Positions 1 through 8,300 are shown, counted from the stretch's first letter. The stretch: 28,441 nucleotides of DNA from Flavobacteriaceae bacterium (GCA_029238555.1 JAQWFV010000105.1:1-28441), one strand, 5' to 3'. The notes: generated by a model from the sequence alone, not told the origin. Program-made: numbers and translations.

Positions 1-1
1 C

Positions 2-337
2 CCATCTGTATTAAAAAAATACGCAGAACGTTACGGGGTAGTTAATATGGATTGGCATTTAATGAGCGGTCCATTAGAGGAGGTTTATGATTTAGCTAAC
101 GAAGGTTTTAATATCTTTGCCCAGCAAATGCCAAATGCTCCGGGTGGTTTTGAGCACGCGGGAATGTTTGCCTTAGTAGACAAAAATGGATTTTTAAGAT
201 CCAGGGTAGACCCGTTTGGAAATCCTATTATTTATTACAGGGGCGCTATAGACCATGAGATTGGAGTGAATGACCATGGAGAGACCGATCAAATAGAAGC
301 TTTAATTACGGATATTAAAAAACTTTTAGAGGAATAA
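2..337 (+). CDS. SCO1/SenC family copper chaperone, C-terminal part (5' end outside window)
   Basis: The reading frame is open from base 2, so the gene is cut by the left edge; the Met at base 47 is internal. 111 residues are visible. They match the second half of the SCO/SenC thioredoxin fold: a KYAERYGVVNMDWHLMSG stretch, then EHAGMFALVDKNG, whose His corresponds to the conserved SCO copper-ligand histidine preceding the LVDxxG strand. The CxxxC copper site would lie upstream and is not visible. SCO proteins deliver copper to the CuA site of cytochrome c oxidase or reduce its thiols, at the periplasmic face of the inner membrane. One base separates its stop from the DUF420 gene, so they are almost certainly co-transcribed. 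Family assignment is fairly sure; exact role is inferred. Confidence 0.82.
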   Translation, partial: PSVLKKYAERYGVVNMDWHLMSGPLEEVYDLANEGFNIFAQQMPNAPGGFEHAGMFALVDKNGFLRSRVDPFGNPIIYYRGAIDHEIGVNDHGETDQIEALITDIKKLLEE

Positions 338-338
338 T

Positions 339-872
339 ATGGAAGATCAACTTAAGAGAGAAAAACGCTTTAATAGCTTAATCACTGTAGTTTCAATTGC
401 TATACCAGTTGTGGTGGCTATTTTATTTGGCATTAAGATTCCTGGAGTAGCACCGCTTTCTATGTTACCGCCTATATACGCTACCATTAACGGTCTTACA
501 GCTGTTGTTTTGGTTTTGGCTGTTTTGGCTATAAAGAACGGCCAGAGACAGCGTCATCAAAATTTAATGACTACTGCAATCGTGTTTTCATTGCTATTTT
601 TAGTCATGTATGTCGCTTATCACATGACTTCTGATTCTACACCTTATGGAGGAGAGGGTGTTATGAGAGTGCTTTATTTTTTCATTCTCATTACCCATAT
701 AGTGCTTTCAATTGCCATTATTCCATTGGTATTGAAAACTTATGCTAAAGCTTATTTGAAGCAATTTGAAGCACATAAAAGACTCGCTAAAATCACTTTT
801 CCAATTTGGTTGTATGTTGCCGTTACTGGAGTGGTTGTATATTTAATGATAGCACCCTATTACGTTTCATAA
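339..872 (+). CDS. DUF420 family membrane protein, probable haem-copper oxidase assembly factor
   Basis: A 177-residue integral membrane protein with five hydrophobic segments at about residues 14-32, 46-66, 77-96, 110-132 and 153-172. Histidines at 73, 95, 120 and 146 lie in or near the membrane segments and could be haem or metal ligands; this is inference. The pattern, with a short charged N-terminus and a YxTINGLTAVVLVLAVLAIKNG stretch, is that of the DUF420 family. Firmicute members of that family (I recall CtaM/YozB) are needed to mature an aa3-type oxidase. It starts one base after the SCO gene and ends seven bases before the small CxxC protein, which supports an oxidase-assembly operon. 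No catalytic motif is visible. Confidence 0.78.
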   Translation: MEDQLKREKRFNSLITVVSIAIPVVVAILFGIKIPGVAPLSMLPPIYATINGLTAVVLVLAVLAIKNGQRQRHQNLMTTAIVFSLLFLVMYVAYHMTSDSTPYGGEGVMRVLYFFILITHIVLSIAIIPLVLKTYAKAYLKQFEAHKRLAKITFPIWLYVAVTGVVVYLMIAPYYVS

Positions 873-879
873 TACTTAA

Positions 880-1125
880 ATGATGAAAAATTCTTTTATG
901 GTTCGCCCATTAATTTTTGCTTTAATCTTTGGAACTTTTTTGATCGTTCCTCAAGAAGCATTAGCCCAGTGTGCTATGTGTAGAGCTGTTTTGGAGTCCG
1001 AAGGGAATAAAGATGTGGCAGAGGGAATTAATGACGGGATTGTTTATCTTATGGCTATTCCCTATGTTTTGATTGCAGGTATTGGTATAGTGATATATCG
1101 GAAAATGAGGACACCGGCAGCCTAA
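880..1125 (+). CDS. Small exported CxxC membrane protein, function unknown
   Basis: 81 residues from the first ATG; a second in-frame ATG follows directly at base 883 and could be the true start. An N-terminal signal peptide (hydrophobic 10-24) ends in ALA-Q, so the mature protein would begin close to QCAMC, with Cys31 and Cys34 forming a CxxC pair. One C-terminal membrane helix (about 55-74) is followed by a basic tail (YRKMR). This places the CxxC on the periplasmic side, tethered to the inner membrane. It is the last gene of the SCO-DUF420 cluster, so a role in copper or haem handling or thiol exchange is plausible but unproven. I do not recognise a named family, though similar small proteins occur at this position in other flavobacteria as far as I recall. 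Confidence 0.7.
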   Translation: MMKNSFMVRPLIFALIFGTFLIVPQEALAQCAMCRAVLESEGNKDVAEGINDGIVYLMAIPYVLIAGIGIVIYRKMRTPAA

Positions 1126-1192
1126 TATTTTTTTTGATTTTATTTGTAACGTTTTTTGTTTTTGTACGTCTTTATAACAATACATATTTGTT

Positions 1193-2440
1193 ATGTTTGA
1201 CCTTGAAAGGTGGCAAGAAATATTTGAAGCCATCTCTAAAAATAAACTCCGAACTTTTTTGACAGGGATCTCTGTGGCCTCTGGTATTTTTATACTCGTT
1301 ATTTTATTGGGCTTTGGTCAGGGTATGCGCAATGGTATTGCCCATGAATTCGAGGAAGATGCAGCTACAAGTGTTTGGGTTTGGCCAGGAGAGACTACTG
1401 TGGCTTATAAAGGCTTAAATCCTGGTCGTTATGTGCAGCTTCGAAACGAGGACTTTGATCAGGTAAGCCAGTTGTTTTCAGAGGATATTGAGTATATGGC
1501 TGCTTTTCTTTTCATTCGTGGGGTCAGTGCAGTCTATAAAAACGAAGTGTTGGCTTATGAATTAGCGGGAACGTACCCATCCATGCAATTTATAGAAAAT
1601 GAATCTATGGTTAAGGGTCGCTTTATTAACCCAAAAGACATAGATCAAAAGGCTAAAGTAGTTGTTATTGGTCAAAATATTAAAGCGGAAGTTTTTGATG
1701 ACAAAGCAAAGGTCATTGGAGAAATGATTCAACTTTCAGGCATACCTTTTAAAATTGTAGGTGTTTATTCTGATCCCTCAGGAGAGCAGGAAGAAAATAG
1801 AATGTTCATTCCCATGAGTACTGCTCAAGTAGTCTTTGAGGGAACGGATCATTTGCAAAACCTCTCTTTTACCTTACCGGTTCTTGATAATTTTGACGCA
1901 GCAGTAGCCCAATCATTGGCTTTTAAAGAAAAGATGACCAGGCATTTGAAAGCAAAACACACCGTTGCTCCCTCAGATACAAGGGCTATTCAAATTTGGA
2001 ATCCTTTAGAAGAGGCCAAAAGATTTTTTACTCTCACAGACAATATCGCTTTCTTTTTTTGGTTTGTAGGTATATGTACTATTATTGCTGGGGTAGTAGG
2101 GGTGAGTAATATTATGCTTATTGTGGTTAAAGAACGCACTAAAGAGATAGGCATTAGAAAAGCATTGGGAGCTAAGCCATGGCCTATAGTAGGTATGATT
2201 GTTCATGAGGCTGTTTTTGTAACAGCTGTTTCTGGTTTTGGGGGACTCATTTTTGGCATGGGACTTTTGGAAATTTTTGGTCCCTACATTGAGGTTGATT
2301 ATATTTTAAATCCAGCAGTGAATTTTAATATTGCTTTAGCTACTGTAATCCTCCTGATAGTTTCCGGAGCTATTGCAGGTTTTATTCCTGCTTGGAAAGC
2401 AGCCAATGTTCATACCATAGAAGCTTTAAGAGATCAATAA
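1193..2440 (+). CDS. MacB-type ABC transporter permease, type A of first pair
   Basis: A 415-residue permease of the MacB/FtsX type. An amphipathic start (MFDLERWQEIFEAISKNKLR) is followed by a membrane helix at about 22-43, a periplasmic MacB_PCD-like domain of roughly 230 residues, and three C-terminal helices. The signature KERTKEIGIRKALGA lies after the second helix, and the end reads FIPAWKAANVHTIEALRDQ, typical of the family. Unlike MacB itself there is no fused ATPase domain. It most resembles the permease at 5771-7000. Its stop overlaps the start of the next permease by one base (TAATG), implying translational coupling and probably a heterodimer. No ATPase gene accompanies this half of the locus; the nearest is at 5071. 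The substrate cannot be read from sequence. Confidence 0.88.
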   Translation: MFDLERWQEIFEAISKNKLRTFLTGISVASGIFILVILLGFGQGMRNGIAHEFEEDAATSVWVWPGETTVAYKGLNPGRYVQLRNEDFDQVSQLFSEDIEYMAAFLFIRGVSAVYKNEVLAYELAGTYPSMQFIENESMVKGRFINPKDIDQKAKVVVIGQNIKAEVFDDKAKVIGEMIQLSGIPFKIVGVYSDPSGEQEENRMFIPMSTAQVVFEGTDHLQNLSFTLPVLDNFDAAVAQSLAFKEKMTRHLKAKHTVAPSDTRAIQIWNPLEEAKRFFTLTDNIAFFFWFVGICTIIAGVVGVSNIMLIVVKERTKEIGIRKALGAKPWPIVGMIVHEAVFVTAVSGFGGLIFGMGLLEIFGPYIEVDYILNPAVNFNIALATVILLIVSGAIAGFIPAWKAANVHTIEALRDQ

Positions 2441-3690
2441 TGTTTAGAATAGACCGTTGGAAAGAGATTATTGAGGTACTGACCACAAATTGGTTTAGAA
2501 CCCTTCTTACCGCCTTTGGTGTCTTTTGGGGAATACTTATTTTGATCATTTTATTAGCAGCTGGCAAAGGCTTAGAAAATGGAATTAAGGCAGATTTTGG
2601 AGATATAGCTACCAACACCATGTTTGTGTGGACCAGAAGTACTACCAAGCCTTATATGGGATTGCCCATTGGAAGGCGTTTTAGCTATACTACTGAAGAT
2701 GTAGAAAGTATGTGGGCACAAATCCCTAATTTAAGGTTTGTGTCTCCTCGAAATCAAATAGGGAGCGACACACCAAATGTGACCAAAGGAGTCAAAAAAG
2801 GCGCTTATAATATTTATGGAGATTACCCTGAAATCATTCGACAAGATCCTTTAGGTATTACCCAAGGTAGATTTATAAATCAATTAGACGTTGAAAATAG
2901 CCGTAAAGTTGCTGTCATAGGGATCGGAGTGGTTCAAGACTTATTTGAAGCAGATGAGACTGTAATAGGAAGTTTCGTTACTGTACAAGGGGTTAATTTT
3001 AAAGTCATTGGTGTTTACAATAAGGAGGGAGGTGGAGGAAATCAAAATGCTCAAAAAGAAATATATGTGCCCTTTAGTAGTTTTTCAAGGGCATTTAATA
3101 GGGGGAATAAAGTGGGTTGGATGGCGGTTACCGCTCAAGATGGTACTCCAATTACAAAGATAAAAGAATCGATCTTTGAGCTTTTAAAAAAACAACACAG
3201 GATTGCTCCAGACGATAAGAGGGCTATTGGTCACTTTGACTTATTTGAGGAGTATAGTAGGGTAGAAAGTCTTTTCGGAGCCATGCGTTTTATTGCTTTT
3301 TTTGTGGGTCTTTTAGTACTTATATCTGGTGTTATTGGGGTGAGTAATATTATGCTTATAGTCGTTAAAGAACGCACTAAAGAGATAGGTATTAGACGCG
3401 CTTTAGGTGAATCTCCATTTTCTATAAAACTTCAAATTATGATGGAATCTATTTTTTTAACCATTCTTTCGGGTATGGGAGGAATATCAGTTGGTGCGCT
3501 GTTTATATTTGGAATCAATTATGTTTTGACCCTCACTGGACCAGTAGATATGTTTATGGCACCTTCAGTTAATGTAGGTGTGGTGATTGGAGCATTGGGC
3601 ATTTTAATATTTTCAGGCCTTTTGGCTGGTTTTATTCCTGCGAGAAGTGCCATAAAAGTGAAACCAATTGAGGCTTTAAGAACAGAATAA
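2440..3690 (+). CDS. MacB-type ABC transporter permease, type B of first pair
   Basis: 416 residues beginning MFRIDRWKEIIEVLTTNWFRTLLTAF. The reading frame extends 16 codons upstream to base 2392, but that stretch lies inside the previous gene and the ATG at 2440 overlaps its stop, so 2440 is the better start. Layout is one N-terminal helix, a MacB_PCD-like periplasmic domain (including a Gly-rich KEGGGGNQN loop) and three C-terminal helices, ending IPARSAIKVKPIEALRTE. It belongs with the permease at 7002-8264 (shared RTxxTxxGVxWGI and AAGKGL/AAKGL features) rather than with its direct neighbour, so each half of the locus carries one A-type and one B-type permease. A 60-base tract at 3337-3396 is nearly identical to one in the preceding gene. 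Confidence 0.88.
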   Translation: MFRIDRWKEIIEVLTTNWFRTLLTAFGVFWGILILIILLAAGKGLENGIKADFGDIATNTMFVWTRSTTKPYMGLPIGRRFSYTTEDVESMWAQIPNLRFVSPRNQIGSDTPNVTKGVKKGAYNIYGDYPEIIRQDPLGITQGRFINQLDVENSRKVAVIGIGVVQDLFEADETVIGSFVTVQGVNFKVIGVYNKEGGGGNQNAQKEIYVPFSSFSRAFNRGNKVGWMAVTAQDGTPITKIKESIFELLKKQHRIAPDDKRAIGHFDLFEEYSRVESLFGAMRFIAFFVGLLVLISGVIGVSNIMLIVVKERTKEIGIRRALGESPFSIKLQIMMESIFLTILSGMGGISVGALFIFGINYVLTLTGPVDMFMAPSVNVGVVIGALGILIFSGLLAGFIPARSAIKVKPIEALRTE

Positions 3691-3753
3691 GCATAAGGTT
3701 AAATGGAGTTTTTAAGCCAGAATCGCACCGAAAAGTACTGTAATATAGATGCC

Positions 3754-3782
3754 ATAAAATATAAAGTGATAAAATATAAGGT
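3754..3782. repeat. 14-bp tandem direct repeat upstream of the first adaptor gene
   Basis: ATAAAATATAAAGT (3754-3767) and ATAAAATATAAGGT (3769-3782) match at 13 of 14 positions and are separated by one G, a 15-bp period. They lie in the 156-bp gap between the second permease and the first adaptor. The gap carries no gene. The repeat could be a protein-binding site, or chance in AT-rich DNA. Confidence 0.45.
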
Positions 3783-3846
3783 CTTAGAAGTATGACAAAT
3801 AAGGCTGTTAAAAAACTAATTAAAGCATATCGTTAAAAATTATCCC

Positions 3847-4959
3847 ATGAAAAAAACAACCACAATTTTAATATTGACATTTATTGTAGTGTCTTTTGGC
3901 GCCTCCTTGTTTTATTTGTATCAAAAAAATGCTGAAACTCCTGAACAATTTGAGACAGCAAATCCAACAATGGAAACCATTGTTAAAAAGACCATTGCAA
4001 CAGGAAGCATATTGCCTTTAGAAGAGGTGCTTATTAAGCCAAATATCTCTGGAGTTATTGAAGTGGTCTATGTTAAGGGTGGTGACTTGGTTAGCAGGGG
4101 AGATTTAATTGCCAAAATTAAAGTAGTTCCTAACATATCTGCTTTAAACGACGCAAAAAACAATGTAGCTCAGGCTCAAATTAATGTAAGTGATCAGATG
4201 CGTAACTTTGATAGACAAGAGACCTTATTTGACAAAAAGGTGATCTCTGCGGCAGAATTGCAAGTAGCTGAAATTTCTTTTAAGCAAGCAAAACAGAGCC
4301 TTTCTGCAGCTCAAAAGAGGTATGACATTATAAAAACTGGAACGACTAAGGAGTTAGGAGACGCAGCAAATACACTGATTAGGGCTACTGTGAGCGGAAT
4401 GATTTTAGAAGTGCCTGTTGAAGTAGGTAACCAAGTTATAGAGAGCAACACCTTTAATGAAGGTACCACTATTGCGGCTATTGCAGATGTAAATCAGATG
4501 ATTTTCGAAGGGAAGATTGATGAGTCTGAAGTAGGTAAAATTTCACAAGGCTTGCCATTGGAAATTACCGTAGGGGCTTTGGAAGATCAATTGTTTGAGG
4601 GACAGTTGGACTATATTGCGCCTAAGGGTAAAAAAGAAAATGGAGCTATTCAATTTGAGATAGAAGGTAAAATCACTCTGAAAAAAGGAGACTTTATTAG
4701 AGCAGGTTTGAGTGCAAATGCCGCTATTATTCTTGAAAAAGCCACTGAAGTACTTGCTATTAAAGAATCGCTTTTACAATTTGATCCAGAATCTAATGCC
4801 CCATTTGTTGAAGTAGAAGTGGCCTCTCAAACTTTTGAAAAGAAAGAAATTGTTTTGGGAGTAAGTGATGGTATCTTTGTAGAAGTAAAAAAGGGCTTGC
4901 AAATAACAGATAAGCTAAAAGTTTGGAATGCGTTAAAAGCAGTTAGTGCTTCAGAATAA
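3847..4959 (+). CDS. HlyD/MacA-family periplasmic adaptor subunit, first copy
   Basis: 370 residues. A single N-terminal membrane anchor (about 5-25) is followed by a split lipoyl (barrel-sandwich hybrid) domain: IKPNISGVIEVVYVKGGDLVSRGDLIAKI at about 63-91 and its second half TVSGMILEVPVEVGNQV at about 181-197. Between them is an alpha-helical hairpin (about 97-165), where TolC-type partners dock. A beta-barrel domain (EGKIDESEVGKISQGLPLEITVG) and a membrane-proximal domain follow. It would connect the MacB-type permeases to an outer-membrane TolC protein. It is closely related to the adaptor at 8301-9428 along its full length. The 156-bp gap upstream is much longer than the 36-bp gap before the second copy. 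Confidence 0.88.
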   Translation: MKKTTTILILTFIVVSFGASLFYLYQKNAETPEQFETANPTMETIVKKTIATGSILPLEEVLIKPNISGVIEVVYVKGGDLVSRGDLIAKIKVVPNISALNDAKNNVAQAQINVSDQMRNFDRQETLFDKKVISAAELQVAEISFKQAKQSLSAAQKRYDIIKTGTTKELGDAANTLIRATVSGMILEVPVEVGNQVIESNTFNEGTTIAAIADVNQMIFEGKIDESEVGKISQGLPLEITVGALEDQLFEGQLDYIAPKGKKENGAIQFEIEGKITLKKGDFIRAGLSANAAIILEKATEVLAIKESLLQFDPESNAPFVEVEVASQTFEKKEIVLGVSDGIFVEVKKGLQITDKLKVWNALKAVSASE

Positions 4960-4984
4960 TTTTAACATAATATTTAGACTTAAG

Positions 4985-5041
4985 GGTGTAACATTACACC
5001 TATTTAAGGGTCTAAGGGTCAAGACAGTGTAATAATGTCTT
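4985..5041. promoter_or_regulatory. Candidate operator region between first adaptor and ATPase gene
   Basis: The 111-bp gap 4960-5070 is dense in short symmetric elements. An inverted repeat GGTGTAACATTACACC (4985-5000) has 7-bp perfect arms around CA. A second, AAGACA at 5021-5026 with TGTCTT at 5036-5041, has 6-bp arms. GTGTAA occurs in both (4986-4991 and 5027-5032). TAAGGGT occurs three times (4981-4987, 5005-5011, 5013-5019). There is no U-tract, so an intrinsic terminator is unlikely. It lies just upstream of the only ATPase gene, a logical place to control it. No clear TAnnTTTG box was found. Regulatory function is inferred. Confidence 0.4.
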
Positions 5042-5070
5042 AGATTGAACCAATAAAACGGATATAAAGC

Positions 5071-5778
5071 ATGGCAATGATTGAAATAAAAGACCTTCAC
5101 AAGTCTTACCAAATGGGAAGCAATAGCCTTCATGTATTAAAAGGGATTAACTTCTCTGTAGAAGCAGGTGAGTTAGTGGCAATTATGGGTTCTTCAGGTT
5201 CTGGAAAATCTACTTTATTAAACATTCTTGGAATGTTAGATGAAGCCAACGAAGGAAGTTATGTGTTGGACGGTGTTCCCATTAAGAATTTAAATGAAAC
5301 AAAGGCCGCGCAATACAGGAATAAGTTTTTGGGATTTATTTTTCAATCGTTTAACTTGATTAATTATAAGAGTGCTGCAGAAAATGTAGCCTTGCCGCTT
5401 TATTATCAGAGAATGCCCAGAAAAGAGCGTCAAGAAAAGGCTATTAAATACTTAGAGCAAGTAGGGCTTAAAGATTGGGCCACTCATTTGCCTAGTGAGC
5501 TATCTGGAGGTCAAAAGCAACGTGTAGCTATTGCAAGGGCTATGGCTGCAGAGCCAAAAGTATTATTGGCAGATGAGCCCACTGGTGCATTGGATTCAAA
5601 AACTTCTTACGAAGTAATGGACCTTATTCAGAAAATTAATGATGCTGGAAATACCATTTTAGTAGTGACCCATGAACCAGATATTGCAGATATGTGTAAG
5701 CGTATTGTGCATTTAAAAGATGGAGTCATTGTAGAAGACAAAAAGGTTAAGCAAGTAAGGGCGGCTCAGTATGTTTAA
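5071..5778 (+). CDS. ABC transporter ATP-binding subunit, MacB/LolD type
   Basis: 235 residues with every ABC ATPase motif: Walker A GSSGSGKST (40-48), Q-loop Gln92 (FQSFNL), signature LSGGQ (144-148), Walker B VLLADE (164-169), D-loop GALD (172-175) and switch His201 (VTHEP). Together with the short family insert after the Q-loop this is the MacB/LolD (export) class. It is the only ATPase in the locus and would have to energise all four neighbouring permeases, or only the pair that follows. Its last 8 bases overlap the next permease (start 5771), indicating tight coupling to that pair. A second Met at codon 3 could also serve as start. Confidence 0.94.
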   Translation: MAMIEIKDLHKSYQMGSNSLHVLKGINFSVEAGELVAIMGSSGSGKSTLLNILGMLDEANEGSYVLDGVPIKNLNETKAAQYRNKFLGFIFQSFNLINYKSAAENVALPLYYQRMPRKERQEKAIKYLEQVGLKDWATHLPSELSGGQKQRVAIARAMAAEPKVLLADEPTGALDSKTSYEVMDLIQKINDAGNTILVVTHEPDIADMCKRIVHLKDGVIVEDKKVKQVRAAQYV

Positions 5779-7000
5779 TAGAGACAATTGGAAAGAGATT
5801 TTTGAAACCATTCAGAAGAACAAATTAAGAACGTTCTTGTCAGGGTTTACAGTAGCATTGGGTATTTTAATATTCGTGGTACTGTACGGTTTTGGAAATG
5901 GATTAAAGAATACTTTTAATGAGTTTTTTGGCAATGACACAACCAATGTGCTCTACATGTTTCCAGGAAGGACATCAGAACCTTATTTAGGCTACAAAGC
6001 CAATAGGCGCATTGAGTTTGATAATTCAGATTTAAAAGACATTAAAGAAAATTTCGCCATGTTTTTAGATTATGTAACTCCTCAAATAAGTAGAGGTGCA
6101 TTGGCTAAATACGGAGAAGAATCTGATAATTATTCTATTAGAGCAGCAGCCCCATCTATTCAAGAAGCGGAGAAAGTGATTCTAATGGAAGGGCGTTTTA
6201 TTAATCAATCCGATATTGACAATAAAACTAAAAATATTGTCATTGGTCGTTTGGTAAAGAAAGACCTTTTTAAAAGTAAACCAGCACTGGGCGAATTTAT
6301 TGACTTAGGAGGTAGTTCTTACAGGGTTGTAGGTGTTTTTCAGGACGACGGAGGCGACAGAGAAGAACGCATTATTTATATGTCTTACACCACAAGACAG
6401 CGTTTAGATAAAGCCACTGACAAGGTAGATCAAATTATTGTTGGTTTTAAACCAGCGATAGGCTACGAAGGTGCTATGGCTCTAGAAAAAAGTTTGAACA
6501 CCTATTTTAGAGAGAAAAAGTACATCAGTCCAAAAGACCCTAATGGAATGTACATTAGAAATGTTACTGACCAACTGAAACAAAACCAACAATTTGCAGG
6601 GGTGCTTCAGATCATTATTTCATTCTTCTGTATTGGAACGCTGATCGCTGGTATTATTGGAATTAGTAATATTATGGTATTTGTTGTGAAAGAACGCACC
6701 AAGGAAATAGGAATTAGAAAAGCATTGGGCGCTACGCCTAGATCTGTAATAGGAACAATTTTGTTAGAGTCTATATTTATTACCACTATTTCAGGTTTTA
6801 TTGGAATGATGATTGGTGTTGGTATTCTCACAGGATTGGGAGACACCCTTAAGGATTATTTTATTACCGATCCATATATAGATATGGGAATTGCCATTGC
6901 TTCTACCATTATGTTAATCATTTTTGGAGGAATTGCAGGTTATATTCCTGCCAAACGCGCTGCAGATATTAAACCAATTGTAGCCTTAAGAGACGAGTAG
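5771..7000 (+). CDS. MacB-type ABC transporter permease, type A of second pair
   Basis: 409 residues, starting MFNRDNWKEIFETIQKNKLR inside the end of the ATPase gene (8-base overlap). One N-terminal helix (TFLSGFTVALGILIFVVLYGFG), a large periplasmic domain, and three C-terminal helices; the KERTKEIGIRKALGA signature is present and the end reads YIPAKRAADIKPIVALRDE. It is the counterpart of the permease at 1193-2440. It has no nucleotide-binding domain of its own and must work with the ATPase encoded just upstream. The next permease starts one base after its stop, so this pair is probably made in equal amounts and forms a heterodimer. In MacB-type pumps the permease does not move substrate through the membrane but drives periplasmic export by mechanotransmission; that role is inferred from the family. 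Confidence 0.89.
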   Translation: MFNRDNWKEIFETIQKNKLRTFLSGFTVALGILIFVVLYGFGNGLKNTFNEFFGNDTTNVLYMFPGRTSEPYLGYKANRRIEFDNSDLKDIKENFAMFLDYVTPQISRGALAKYGEESDNYSIRAAAPSIQEAEKVILMEGRFINQSDIDNKTKNIVIGRLVKKDLFKSKPALGEFIDLGGSSYRVVGVFQDDGGDREERIIYMSYTTRQRLDKATDKVDQIIVGFKPAIGYEGAMALEKSLNTYFREKKYISPKDPNGMYIRNVTDQLKQNQQFAGVLQIIISFFCIGTLIAGIIGISNIMVFVVKERTKEIGIRKALGATPRSVIGTILLESIFITTISGFIGMMIGVGILTGLGDTLKDYFITDPYIDMGIAIASTIMLIIFGGIAGYIPAKRAADIKPIVALRDE

Positions 7001-7001
7001 T

Positions 7002-8264
7002 ATGAGATTTATATTTGATTTAAATACTTGGCAAGAGATTTTTGGTTCTATTAAAAAGAACAAGACTAGGACAATCATTACTGTGATTGGCGTGCTGTGG
7101 GGGATTTTTGTTTACATCGCCATGGCAGGTGCTGCTAAGGGATTGGACAATGGTTTTGAACGTGCTTTTGAAACGGTGGCCATGAACTCAATGTTTACTT
7201 GGGCTCAAAGCACTTCAATGCCTTATGCCGGTTATAAAACAGGCAGGCGTTTGCAGTTAAAGATACAGGATGTAACTGTGCTTCAGAATAGAATACCAGA
7301 GATTCAATACATTGCACCTAGAAACGCTAAAGGGGTCTTTGGAGACGCTCCTGCAAAGGTGGTGAGGGGCTTAAAATCGGGGGATTATGCTATTTACGGA
7401 GACTTTCCAATTTACACTAAGATTGCCACTAAAAAAATCTATGACGGTGGACGTTTTATAAACGATGAGGATATTGCCCAAAATAGAAAAGTTTGTGTGA
7501 TTGGAGAACGTACAGAAAGAGAATTGTTTGAAGAAGGAGAGAATCCAATAGGCGCTTACATTAGGCTGGATAATATTTATTTTCAAGTAGTGGGTGTGCA
7601 CAAATACACCCCTGGAGGAGGCTTTGAAAGTGACAGTGATGTGTTTATTCCCTTTTCTACCTTTAAAAAATTGTACAATACAGCAGACAATGTAGGTTGG
7701 CTAACCATCGCTGCCTATGACGACGCAGATGTGGTTCAAGTAGAGAAAGATGTCAAGGGTACACTAAAGAATATTCACAAGGTAGATCCTAAGGATGAAA
7801 GGGCTTTTGGCGCATTCAACCTAGGAGAAGTTTTCAATAAAATTATGGGATTTGCCAAGGGAATGACCTTTCTATCTTTAGTAGTTGGTATTGCCACTAT
7901 TCTTGCCGGGGTTATAGGTATTGGAAATATCTTGTTAATTGCCGTAAAAGAGCGCACCAAGGAGTTGGGCGTTAGAAGGGCTTTAGGAGCAACACCTAAA
8001 GAGGTAAAGTCTCAAATTATTTTAGAGTCGGTCTTTTTAACAACGATTGCTGGAGTACTTGGAATTATATTAGGGGCTTTTGTACTGAATATAGTAAATA
8101 TTTTAACCAAAGATGGAGACTTTCCATATGCCAATCCAACAGTGCCCATACCCTATGTATTAGGTGCTATGGGGCTCATGATTGTACTGGGAACACTCAT
8201 AGGTTTAATTCCAGCCCAAAGGGCTGTAAGTATTAAGCCTATAGACGCACTACGTGAAGAATAA
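7002..8264 (+). CDS. MacB-type ABC transporter permease, type B of second pair
   Basis: 420 residues starting MRFIFDLNTWQEIFGSIKKNKTRTIITVIGVLWGIFVYIAMAGAAKGL. The topology is one N-terminal helix, a periplasmic domain and three C-terminal helices, with KERTKELGVRRALGATPKEV as the family signature and IPAQRAVSIKPIDALREE at the end. It pairs with the permease at 2440-3690 (same WGI and AKGL features). Spacing to the preceding permease is one base, and to the following adaptor 36 bases, so ATPase, both permeases, adaptor and TolC read as one operon. At nucleotide level its KERTKE region is clearly diverged from the other three permeases, in contrast to the near identity between the first two. 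Confidence 0.89.
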   Translation: MRFIFDLNTWQEIFGSIKKNKTRTIITVIGVLWGIFVYIAMAGAAKGLDNGFERAFETVAMNSMFTWAQSTSMPYAGYKTGRRLQLKIQDVTVLQNRIPEIQYIAPRNAKGVFGDAPAKVVRGLKSGDYAIYGDFPIYTKIATKKIYDGGRFINDEDIAQNRKVCVIGERTERELFEEGENPIGAYIRLDNIYFQVVGVHKYTPGGGFESDSDVFIPFSTFKKLYNTADNVGWLTIAAYDDADVVQVEKDVKGTLKNIHKVDPKDERAFGAFNLGEVFNKIMGFAKGMTFLSLVVGIATILAGVIGIGNILLIAVKERTKELGVRRALGATPKEVKSQIILESVFLTTIAGVLGIILGAFVLNIVNILTKDGDFPYANPTVPIPYVLGAMGLMIVLGTLIGLIPAQRAVSIKPIDALREE

Positions 8265-8300
8265 ATAAACATAAACCAGATAAAAATTAAATACAACAAG

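Noticed and set aside
1126..1192. T-rich stretch after the small CxxC gene, considered as a terminator or promoter
   Set aside because: No stem precedes the T-runs and no exact TAnnTTTG with a suitable leader was found, so neither call is supported.
2392..2439. Upstream extension of the second permease by 16 codons
   Set aside because: It overlaps the previous gene, adds a non-family N-terminus, and the ATG at 2440 gives the expected MFRIDRW start with a TAATG overlap.
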